Source: Oscillospiraceae bacterium
GTDB taxonomy: Bacteria; Bacillota; Clostridia; Oscillospirales; Oscillospiraceae
Direction of reading: 5' to 3'
DNA: 9,955 nt
NCBI GenBank assembly: GCA_029065305.1
Contig: JAIEIQ010000134.1
Coordinates: 1 to 9,955, forward strand
Shown: positions 4,803 to 9,955 of the stretch, in pieces
Layout: every line of letters begins with the position of its first letter
How positions within the stretch are numbered: position 1 is the first letter of the stretch
Position numbers and translations under genes: made by a program
The notes under the pieces: model-generated
The model's input: the letters and a program-made list of their open reading frames with translations, nothing else
Databases searched by the model: none
What the model was told of the DNA's origin: nothing

Positions 4803-7466
4803 TTATTTTAACGTATTCTGCGCAAAGTCCGCCAGAGCCACAGCGGCCTGAGCCCGGCTCACCAGGGCGGCGGGATCCTCGCCCATGAGGGCCGGGGGCT
4901 CCAGGCCCATGGACTGGGCACAGCGCTGGAGAATGGTGTTCAGCTGGCGGTGGGTCAGCATCTCGCCGGGGGCGAAGCGGCCGGTGCCGGTACCGAGGAC
5001 GATGCTTTCCGACGCGGCCCAGCGGACCGCTCCGGCGTACCACGCGGCTTCGCTGACATCCATGAAGGCGGGGGCGCTGTCCGCTGCGGGAGAGCCCCGC
5101 AGACGCCAGAGCATGACCAGGGCCTCAGCACGGCTGACGGTGTCCCGGGGCCGGAAAGTGGCGTCGTCGTAGCCTGTCATCAGGCCGGTTTCCAGGCAGT
5201 AGTGGACGCCGTCGTGGTACCACGCGGAGGGGTTGGCGTCAAAATAGGGCCAGATGGGGCAGGCGGTGACTCCGGGGCAGGTGAGGGCGGTGCCCTCCGG
5301 CACAGCGGGGCTCTCCGATACAGCGTGGATCTCCGGCTCGGCAGGCGCATCCTCACCGCCGGTCCCGGCGGTGGAGGCGGTCTCCTCGCGGGAAAAGACC
5401 GCCTCCACAAAGACCTTGTCGGCGGGCATAGTAAAGGTATATTTGCAGCCGCTCCCCTCCTTCTCCGTGAGGCGGAGGGATTTGCCGTCCCGGGTGACAG
5501 CGGTTACTTGCTCCAGACGGAAGCCCTCCAGGGGCTCGGCGGTGACAGTGATGGTGGCTCCCCGGTGGGACCAGTCCCGGCTGGCGCGGACAAGCCCGCC
5601 CTCCGGGGCCTCATCCCGGACGATGATGGGATAGGACGGGGTGCTGGGCGCGCTGGTGCTCGCCCTGATGATGCGGAATTCCTGGGTTGTGCCGGAGGTG
5701 GGCAGGCGGTAGTTGGGATTGCTCAGGCGGACCGCCTCGGCGGTATAGTCGCCCGGCTCCGTCTGGGCTCCGGAAACCTCAACCTCGCAGGTATCGCCGG
5801 GAAGAAGGCCCTCGGCCTCGGCGGTGGGGGCCTGGGGCTCGCCGGTATAGCGGAAGGCGGTCTCCTCGCTCCAGCGGATGCTTACGGTGCGGGGGGTGAT
5901 CCGCACGGCGGCAGTGCCTTTTGTGCCGTCTACATCATAATGTATTGTGTAGGTGCCTGCATTTGTGTACGCAGGGTTTGCCGCGCTGTAGTTTATGCCG
6001 TCCGTGCTGTAGGTCACGTTCGTACCGGCGGGGGCGGTCACGGTGATGCTGTGGGGCTGGCCGTCGTAGACGCCGGTGTAATCGCGGGCGGTGACGGTGG
6101 GAGGGGCTTCTACTGGATTGATCTTGAAGGTGCTCTTCGCTTTGAGTGTTTTACCGTTGACCTCAAGTGTTGCCACTAATACGTAAGAGCCCACTTCACT
6201 TGGAGCTCCAGGCAGTGATTCGCCTGTTGGCTCTCCGTTTTCGTCCGCTTTATAATAAAAATTTTTTACATTATTAATGCCGACGCCGGTTTGTGAAAAG
6301 TTTTCGTCTTTTTGCTCATCTTTATTATAAACATTTCCGGTATAATCCATATCAGGTGTTAATGTAGAGATTTTAACGGCCTTATCTTTGTAGTTGTCGT
6401 TCTCTCTGTCTGCTTCTTCGACAAAATAAGCACAAGGCTGTTTGCCTGCATCAGGCGCTTGTACACAATACGCATAAAGGGTGCTTCCATCTGCGGTATA
6501 TTCCCAGTTGTGTGTATGGGCGACCGCTTCAATGCTTTCAACGCTTCTGTCCAGGAAATTGTATAAAATCTGCGCTGCCCAGGGAAGATATTGATACTGA
6601 GTAGAAATGCCAGATGTTTTCTGATACATCAAATTTATATCCGCAGATACTGTTAAATAGCCGTTTCCTAATTGAGCGTCAACCATATAAGTTTTTCCCT
6701 TATAAGTAATAACAGGTTGAAAAATATTATCTCCTTGATAAGTAATGGAGTTGGCTGCTGATAAAACTACATGTTGATAGGTTCCGAAAGAGTTTACTTT
6801 ACCCAAGTCGTGATTTGTATCTAACTCAGCTAAATAATTTAAGTCGAAGTTATTCTCTGTGAAATCGTTATCTGATAATTTAGTAAAACATTCAAAAAAT
6901 TGATGGGGAAGGGATTGGTAGTGTCCGGAACTATTACCCCAAGCATGAACTGAGTCATCATTAAGCTGATAAGAGCCGGAGGATTCAAAAGATGTAGCAA
7001 GTCCTGAAAAGAGTTGTGAAATATTTTTATTTTCTGCCTCTGCATAGCGATCGTTGTGCTCTCCACATAACCATAGACATCCCCCAGATTCTACATAATT
7101 CTTCAGTACTGGATTTTCATTTTTTCTATCAACTAGAGAATACTTGGGGGTAACAATGATTATCAACTGGGTATTTTCTACAGACAAAGAGCCCGGCGAG
7201 GTTAATTTGGAAAAATCATTTTCAGGATTTATTGTTACAGAAATTGGATATTGTGCCTTGTAGTTAATAATTGTATTTTCATAAATATATTTTATTAACT
7301 TTACAAAGGCAGCTTCTCCCTGCGCGTTATTAACATTACTATAAAAGACTTCCACATGTATCTCATCATCCGCCGCCATCGCCTCCTCCGGAACCCAAAC
7401 CAGCACCATCGCCAGACAAACCAGCGCGGCCAGCGCCCCGCGCATCAGATTCCATCGTTTATTCAT
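4803..7466 (-). CDS. Secreted SLH-anchored surface protein with N-terminal GATase-like domain and MBG-type modules (mosaic gene)
   Basis: This 887-residue protein starts at the ATG at 7466, which has GGAGG 9 bases upstream; a TTG at 7484 in frame lies upstream of that site and is unlikely. Residues 1-31 are a signal peptide with probable cleavage after AMA. Residues 33-310 resemble a Rossmann/GATase-like fold: TQLIIIVTPKYS (99-110), VLKNYVESGGCLWLCGEHND (120-139), and a late GYLTVSADIN strand (269-278). Residues 317-345 hold H317, H319, C334 and C345. Beta-rich modules follow: one at 365-450, an MBG-like one at 457-525 with YTGVYDGQPHSITV and NAGTYTIHYDV, another at 526-600, and a repeat ending FTMPADKVFVEAVF (678-691). 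SLH repeats lie at 740-790 and 800-850, with a degenerate third at 855-885. SLH domains bind pyruvylated wall polymers, so the protein sits on the cell surface. The ligand is unknown. Base composition is strongly mosaic. Confidence 0.88.
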   Translation of the reverse strand: MNKRWNLMRGALAALVCLAMVLVWVPEEAMAADDEIHVEVFYSNVNNAQGEAAFVKLIKYIYENTIINYKAQYPISVTINPENDFSKLTSPGSLSVENTQLIIIVTPKYSLVDRKNENPVLKNYVESGGCLWLCGEHNDRYAEAENKNISQLFSGLATSFESSGSYQLNDDSVHAWGNSSGHYQSLPHQFFECFTKLSDNDFTENNFDLNYLAELDTNHDLGKVNSFGTYQHVVLSAANSITYQGDNIFQPVITYKGKTYMVDAQLGNGYLTVSADINLMYQKTSGISTQYQYLPWAAQILYNFLDRSVESIEAVAHTHNWEYTADGSTLYAYCVQAPDAGKQPCAYFVEEADRENDNYKDKAVKISTLTPDMDYTGNVYNKDEQKDENFSQTGVGINNVKNFYYKADENGEPTGESLPGAPSEVGSYVLVATLEVNGKTLKAKSTFKINPVEAPPTVTARDYTGVYDGQPHSITVTAPAGTNVTYSTDGINYSAANPAYTNAGTYTIHYDVDGTKGTAAVRITPRTVSIRWSEETAFRYTGEPQAPTAEAEGLLPGDTCEVEVSGAQTEPGDYTAEAVRLSNPNYRLPTSGTTQEFRIIRASTSAPSTPSYPIIVRDEAPEGGLVRASRDWSHRGATITVTAEPLEGFRLEQVTAVTRDGKSLRLTEKEGSGCKYTFTMPADKVFVEAVFSREETASTAGTGGEDAPAEPEIHAVSESPAVPEGTALTCPGVTACPIWPYFDANPSAWYHDGVHYCLETGLMTGYDDATFRPRDTVSRAEALVMLWRLRGSPAADSAPAFMDVSEAAWYAGAVRWAASESIVLGTGTGRFAPGEMLTHRQLNTILQRCAQSMGLEPPALMGEDPAALVSRAQAAVALADFAQNTLK
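6225..7365 (-). other. AT-rich island inside the SLH-protein gene
   Basis: Sampled lines counted by eye: 6721-6780 has 19 G+C of 60 and 7261-7320 has 14 of 60. The signal-peptide line 7381-7440 has 42 of 60 and the C-terminal line 5341-5400 has 44 of 60. The low-GC stretch covers residues about 34-415, with an intermediate zone down to about 6110. The upstream edge falls almost exactly at the predicted signal-peptide cleavage site. The reading frame is continuous across both edges. This points to replacement of the mature N-terminal part by DNA from an AT-rich source. Confidence 0.85.
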
Positions 7467-7498
7467 CTCCGCGAACCTCCACAAATAATATTGAATCC

Positions 7499-7527
7499 AT
7501 TATACATACTCTCACCCGGGAATTCAA
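7499..7527 (-). promoter_or_regulatory. Sigma-A promoter of the SLH-protein gene
   Basis: On the minus strand there is a -35 TTGAAT (7522-7527), a spacer of exactly 17 bases and a perfect -10 TATAAT (7499-7504). The start of transcription would be near 7492, giving a leader of about 26 bases that contains the GGAGG ribosome binding site. It lies back to back with the candidate promoter of the deacetylase gene. Confidence 0.72.
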
Positions 7528-7551
7528 GCCCATTCGCAGGAAATCCCGCGC

Positions 7552-7579
7552 ATAGGACAACGCCTCCCGCACATACACT
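7552..7579 (+). promoter_or_regulatory. Candidate sigma-E (sporulation) promoter of the pdaB-like gene
   Basis: A -10 element CATACACT (7572-7579) fits the Bacillus/Clostridium sigma-E consensus CATACAnT. An upstream ATA (7552-7554) lies 17 bases away, close to the usual spacing of the sigma-E -35 ATA. The start site would be near 7586, just before the AGGGGAGG ribosome binding site at 7594-7601. No good sigma-A promoter was seen on this strand. The gene product belongs to a sporulation family, which agrees with this assignment. Confidence 0.5.
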
Positions 7580-7609
7580 CTAGCAAAATCAAAAGGGGAG
7601 GATATGGAA

Positions 7610-8371
7610 ATGAAGATATTCGTACTGCGCAAGCGCCACCTGATGGTGCTGGCGGGGGCGCTGCTGGCGGCGGCCATCTTCTGGGTGGTGAATCTGCCGG
7701 CGGCGGTAGCGGCCTCGGCCTCGGAGCGGCAGCTGCCCATCTACTGCGTGGACCGGGATGACAAGCTGGTGTCCATCAGCTTTGACGCCGCCTGGGGCAA
7801 CGAGGACACCCAGCAGCTCATTGACATCCTGGCCAAGTACAACGTGAAGGCCACCTTCTTTGTGGTGGGCGAGTGGGTGGATAAGTACCCCGAGTCCGTC
7901 AAGGCCCTCCACGACGCGGGCCACGAGGTCATGAACCACAGCGCCGACCACGCCCACTACAACAGCCTGTCCACCGAGGAGATCATCGCCGACGTCAACG
8001 AGTGCAACGACAAGATTGAGGCCGTCACCGGCGTGCGGCCCACCTTAATCCGCTGTCCTTACGGCGAGTACGACGACCACGTCATTGCCGCCATCCGCTC
8101 CATCGGCATGGAGCCCATCCAGTGGGATGTGGACAGCCTGGACTGGAAGGAGCTGCCGGCCTCGGACATCACCAAGCGGGTGACGGGGAAGGTGACCAGC
8201 GGCTCCATCTGCCTCTTCCACAACGCCGCCATCCACACGCCGGAGGCCCTGCCCGCCATTCTGGAGTATTTGCAGGGCAATGGCTACACGGTGGTGCCCA
8301 TCTCCCAGATCATTTTGCAGGAGGAGTACTACATGGACCACGCCGGAAAGCAGTGCCCGGCGGAGGGCTGA
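7610..8371 (+). CDS. PdaB-like sporulation polysaccharide deacetylase (CE4/NodB fold)
   Basis: This 253-residue protein starts at the ATG at 7610, 8 bases after GGAGG; the in-frame ATG at 7604 is only 2 bases from that site. An N-terminal hydrophobic segment (about residues 12-36) is a signal peptide or anchor, so the enzyme acts outside the membrane, in spore context between the two membranes. NodB motifs are present: VSISFDAAWGNED (54-66), ATFFVVGEW (81-89), GHEVMNHSADHAHY (104-117) with H110 and H114 as metal ligands, RCPYGEYDD (148-156), WDVDSLDW (172-179) and LFHN (202-205). The first motif is FDAAWG rather than TFDDG; the PdaB family typically has FDISWG there. PdaB is needed for spore cortex stability in B. 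subtilis. The presumed reaction is deacetylation of wall amino sugars. A candidate sigma-E promoter precedes it, and no terminator separates it from the next gene. Confidence 0.88.
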   Translation: MKIFVLRKRHLMVLAGALLAAAIFWVVNLPAAVAASASERQLPIYCVDRDDKLVSISFDAAWGNEDTQQLIDILAKYNVKATFFVVGEWVDKYPESVKALHDAGHEVMNHSADHAHYNSLSTEEIIADVNECNDKIEAVTGVRPTLIRCPYGEYDDHVIAAIRSIGMEPIQWDVDSLDWKELPASDITKRVTGKVTSGSICLFHNAAIHTPEALPAILEYLQGNGYTVVPISQIILQEEYYMDHAGKQCPAEG

Positions 8372-8385
8372 TCCAAAAGAGGGGC

Positions 8386-8414
8386 TTGTCATGGGGCGGG
8401 AACCGTGATAGAAT
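8386..8414 (+). promoter_or_regulatory. Sigma-A promoter of the GNAT gene (extended -10)
   Basis: The -35 TTGTCA (8386-8391), 17-base spacer and -10 TAGAAT (8409-8414) with TG at 8406-8407 make an extended -10 promoter. Transcription would start near 8421, about 30 bases before the ATG. This lets the acetyltransferase be expressed in growing cells independently of the sporulation-type gene upstream. Confidence 0.7.
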
Positions 8415-8452
8415 GGGCGGAGCCCCGAGGCGGGCCGGAAGGAGAGAGATAA

Positions 8453-8956
8453 ATGAAGCAGCTGGAGCCGGCCCGGCCGGAGGATATCGAAATCTGCGCG
8501 GGCATTATCGACATGGGGCGGGCCTTTCAGAGGGCGCAGGGCTTTGTCCAGTGGACGGAGGACTATCCCAACCGGGATACGCTTCTGGAGGACATGCGCA
8601 CCGGAAAGGGGTATGTCCTGCGGGTGGACGGGGCGATTGCCGGGTATATGTGCATCGACTTCGGCGGCGAGCCCGCCTACAGAGAGATTGAGGGGGCCTG
8701 GAAAACGGAGGAGCCCTACGCCGTGGTCCACCGGATGGCCTTCGACAGCCGTTTCCGGGGGATGGGGCTGGCGGACGCGGCCTTCCACCTGATAGAGGCG
8801 CTGTGCGTGGAGCGGGGGGTGTTTGCCATCCGGATTGACACGGATTTCCCCAATGAGCGGATGCAGCACATCCTGAAAAAGAACGGTTTTGCCAACTGCG
8901 GCGTGGTTGTGTTCCAGGGCAGCGGGAAGCTGGCCTTTGAAAAGCAGTTGGGCTAG
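8453..8956 (+). CDS. GNAT-family N-acetyltransferase
   Basis: This 167-residue protein transfers an acetyl group from acetyl-CoA to an amine on an unknown substrate. The acetyl-CoA pyrophosphate loop is RFRGMGLADAAF (residues 100-111), matching R/Q-x-x-G-x-G/A. It is preceded by the usual beta-4 strand VVHRMAF (91-97). The beta-5 and helix region reads IRIDTDFPNERMQHILKKNG (126-145), typical of the C-terminal half in this family, where the Asn and the 'L.K.GF' turn sit near the active site. The start ATG follows GGAGAG by 6 bases. It has its own promoter and a terminator directly after it, so it is probably monocistronic with some read-through from the deacetylase gene. The substrate cannot be told from sequence. 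Fold assignment is firm. Confidence 0.92.
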   Translation: MKQLEPARPEDIEICAGIIDMGRAFQRAQGFVQWTEDYPNRDTLLEDMRTGKGYVLRVDGAIAGYMCIDFGGEPAYREIEGAWKTEEPYAVVHRMAFDSRFRGMGLADAAFHLIEALCVERGVFAIRIDTDFPNERMQHILKKNGFANCGVVVFQGSGKLAFEKQLG

Positions 8957-8967
8957 GACGGAAGAAA

Positions 8968-9012
8968 AGCGGGATCGGGCGACATGAACGCGCCCGGTCC
9001 CGCTCTATTTTT
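8968..9012. terminator. Bidirectional intrinsic terminator after the GNAT gene
   Basis: Left arm 8968-8981 (AGCGGGATCGGGCG) pairs with right arm 8991-9004 (CGCCCGGTCCCGCT) over 14 positions with one G-T wobble and a 9-base loop. CTATTTTT follows on the plus strand. On the minus strand the hairpin is followed by TTTTC, and the HxlR stop codon (9005-9007) abuts the stem. It therefore separates two convergent genes. Confidence 0.9.
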
Positions 9013-9403
9013 GAAAGTCCTGGAGAAGGCTCTCCCCATCTCCGTAAGGGCTGACATACCCCGGCGGGCAGAGGTGGGCCTCGCTCCAGCGCATCATCTG
9101 CACCAGCACCGGCACAAAGCTCTGCCCCAGCTCCGTCAGGGAGTACTCCACCCTGGGGGGAATCTCCCGGTAGATCTCCCGGTGGAGGAACCCGTCCCGC
9201 TCCAGCTCCCGCAGCTGCTTGGTCAGGGAGGACTGGGTGATCCCGTCCAGCCGCCGCATGAGCTGACCGAACCGCTGGACCCTGTAGAGGGCCACATACC
9301 ACAGGATCAGAATCTTCCACTTGCCCCCCAGCACCGCCTGCACGCTGGCCATGGGGACGCAGCGGGCCATCATATCCTGGGCCTGAAATTTATTCCCGGT
9401 CAT
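9005..9403 (-). CDS. HxlR-family winged-helix transcriptional regulator
   Basis: This 132-residue DNA-binding protein starts at the ATG at 9403, 7 bases after AAGGAG. A longer frame open to 9712 runs over the divergent radical SAM gene and is rejected. The family signature is CPMASVQAVLGGKWKILILW (residues 15-34). The wing/recognition part follows: RFGQLMRRLDGITQSSLTKQ (44-63), LRELERDGFLHREIY (64-78) and VEYSLTELGQS (85-95). Cys15 is the conserved N-terminal cysteine that senses thiol-reactive or oxidising compounds in relatives such as YodB; Cys112 is a second cysteine. It probably binds as a dimer to the paired A-tract motif in the shared upstream region and controls itself and the divergent radical SAM gene. 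The inducer is unknown. The family call is strong and the target is inferred. Confidence 0.94.
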   Translation of the reverse strand: MTGNKFQAQDMMARCVPMASVQAVLGGKWKILILWYVALYRVQRFGQLMRRLDGITQSSLTKQLRELERDGFLHREIYREIPPRVEYSLTELGQSFVPVLVQMMRWSEAHLCPPGYVSPYGDGESLLQDFQK

Positions 9404-9537
9404 GCCGCATCTCCTTTCATTGGTACAAAAAAGGATACTGTCACTAAAAAAGTTGCGTACTTGTATTGATCCGGCGAAGGATGTACCATAACGCCAGCGG
9501 GAAGCTCCCGACTGACCTTTGAGAGGAGACGGATCAC
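9404..9537. promoter_or_regulatory. Divergent HxlR / radical SAM intergenic region
   Basis: This 134-bp gap must hold promoters for both genes. On the plus strand a weak TTGTAT (9461-9466), 17-base spacer and TACCAT (9484-9489) could be the radical SAM promoter. A 5-bp inverted repeat CGGGA/TCCCG (9498-9510) lies in its leader. On the minus strand TATCCT (9432-9437) could be a -10 inside the candidate operator, with no recognisable -35. Both promoter assignments are weak. Confidence 0.3.
9423..9460. promoter_or_regulatory. Candidate HxlR operator: two A6 tracts with short inverted repeats
   Basis: Unit A, 9423-9438, has GTA-N10-TAC around an A6 tract (9427-9432). Unit B, 9443-9453, is ACT-A5-AGT around a second A6 tract (9446-9451). 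The two tracts are 19 bp apart, close to two helical turns, and a GTAC closes the block at 9457-9460. The block lies 20 bp upstream of the HxlR start, where a self-regulating operator is expected. Binding is inferred. Confidence 0.4.
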
Positions 9538-9955
9538 ATGCACTTTGACGGAACCATCTGGCGTCCGCCCTACGAGGCGTACTCACTGCTGATCCAGGCC
9601 ACCGCCGGATGCACCCACCACGCCTGCAAATTCTGCACCCTGTACGAGGACCTGCCCTTCCGCTTCCGGATGTCGCCCCTGGACGAGATCGAGGAGGACC
9701 TGCGGGAGGCACAGCTCCTGTACACCGACCCCATCATGCAGCTCTCCGCCCGCCTGCGGGACATGCCCAGACCGGCGCTGCCCCGCCGGGCCTTCCTGGT
9801 GGGGGCGAACCCCTTCGTCCTCCACCCGAAGAAGCTGGAGGCCATCGCCGGGCTGATTCACCGGTATTTCCCCGGTATCGAGACCATCGGCTGCTTCGCC
9901 CGCATAACAGACATCGCGCCCAAGAGCGGGGAGGAGCTGCGCACCCTCCGGGGGC
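9538..9955 (+). CDS. Radical SAM protein (partial, 3' end outside window)
   Basis: The frame opens at the ATG at 9538, 9 bases after AGGAG, and stays open to the window edge, giving 139 complete codons. The motif GCTHHACKFCTLY holds Cys25, Cys30 and Cys33 in C-x4-C-x2-C spacing, the ligands for the 4Fe-4S cluster that cleaves S-adenosylmethionine to a 5'-deoxyadenosyl radical. This spacing is seen in a group of uncharacterised radical SAM proteins that also have FLVGANPFVL (residues 84-93) and CFARITDI (near 120-128) in the barrel; both are visible here. The substrate is unknown. It is divergent from the HxlR regulator and may be its target. The fold call is firm; no specific pathway can be named from the N-terminal part alone. 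Confidence 0.88.
   Translation, partial: MHFDGTIWRPPYEAYSLLIQATAGCTHHACKFCTLYEDLPFRFRMSPLDEIEEDLREAQLLYTDPIMQLSARLRDMPRPALPRRAFLVGANPFVLHPKKLEAIAGLIHRYFPGIETIGCFARITDIAPKSGEELRTLRG

Noticed and set aside
4950..6179. Long plus-strand open frame (409 codons) opposite the SLH gene
   Set aside because: Glycine/alanine-rich shadow of the GC-rich half only. It ends where the AT-rich island begins, as expected for a composition artefact.
7467..7484. Upstream TTG start for the SLH protein
   Set aside because: It would begin at the ribosome binding site itself and put charged residues before a signal peptide that is complete from the ATG at 7466.
8381..8426. GGGGCT (8381-8386) / AGCCCC (8421-8426) inverted repeat around the GNAT promoter
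   Set aside because: Only 6 bp arms separated by 34 bases in GC-rich DNA; chance is likely.
8045..9320. Minus-strand open frames over the deacetylase and GNAT genes
   Set aside because: They oppose two well-supported genes, cross the GNAT promoter and the terminator, and lack family motifs.
9404..9712. N-terminal extension of the HxlR frame up to 9712
   Set aside because: It would cover the operator region and the divergent radical SAM gene. The ATG at 9403 has a proper ribosome binding site and gives the usual HxlR length.

Overview
The window is GC-rich, with one sharply AT-rich island. It looks like chromosome from a Gram-positive, spore-forming anaerobe, most likely a high-GC gut Oscillospiraceae (Flavonifractor/Lawsonibacter-like). 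The taxon is inferred from a PdaB-type sporulation deacetylase, an SLH-domain surface protein, a BirA with an HTH domain, purine-rich ribosome binding sites, and sigma-A-like plus one sigma-E-like promoter. No tRNA, rRNA, CRISPR array, transposase or attachment site was seen.

Layout. (1) 1-1987, plus strand: the 3' end of a probable HscC-type Hsp70 gene overlaps, by ATGA, a gene for a membrane-anchored J-domain protein. A perfect 13-bp bidirectional hairpin terminator follows. (2) 2045-4735, minus strand, read right to left: birA, a FlaR-like P-loop kinase-like gene, then two short CHR (chromate transporter) half-genes overlapping by 4 bp. birA has its own strong sigma-A promoter. (3) 4803-7466, minus strand: a large secreted SLH-anchored protein. 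It has a signal peptide, a Rossmann/GATase-like N-terminal domain, MBG-like beta modules and SLH repeats. The DNA is a mosaic: about 1.1-1.25 kb of AT-rich sequence encoding the mature N-terminal half sits between a GC-rich signal peptide and a GC-rich C-terminal half. (4) 7610-8956, plus strand: a PdaB-like polysaccharide deacetylase behind a candidate sigma-E promoter, then a GNAT acetyltransferase with its own extended -10 promoter and a bidirectional terminator. (5) 9005-9955: an HxlR-family regulator (minus) and a radical SAM gene (plus, cut by the window edge) are divergent across a region with two phased A-tract/inverted-repeat units, a plausible HxlR operator.

How the genes relate: the Hsp70/J pair should form one chaperone unit tied to the membrane. 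The birA group is a housekeeping operon with a transporter pair downstream. The SLH protein and the deacetylase are envelope functions with separate promoters. The HxlR/radical SAM pair is probably a regulator and its target. The most unusual items are the mosaic SLH gene and the membrane J protein with three repeated FDFD-type motifs.
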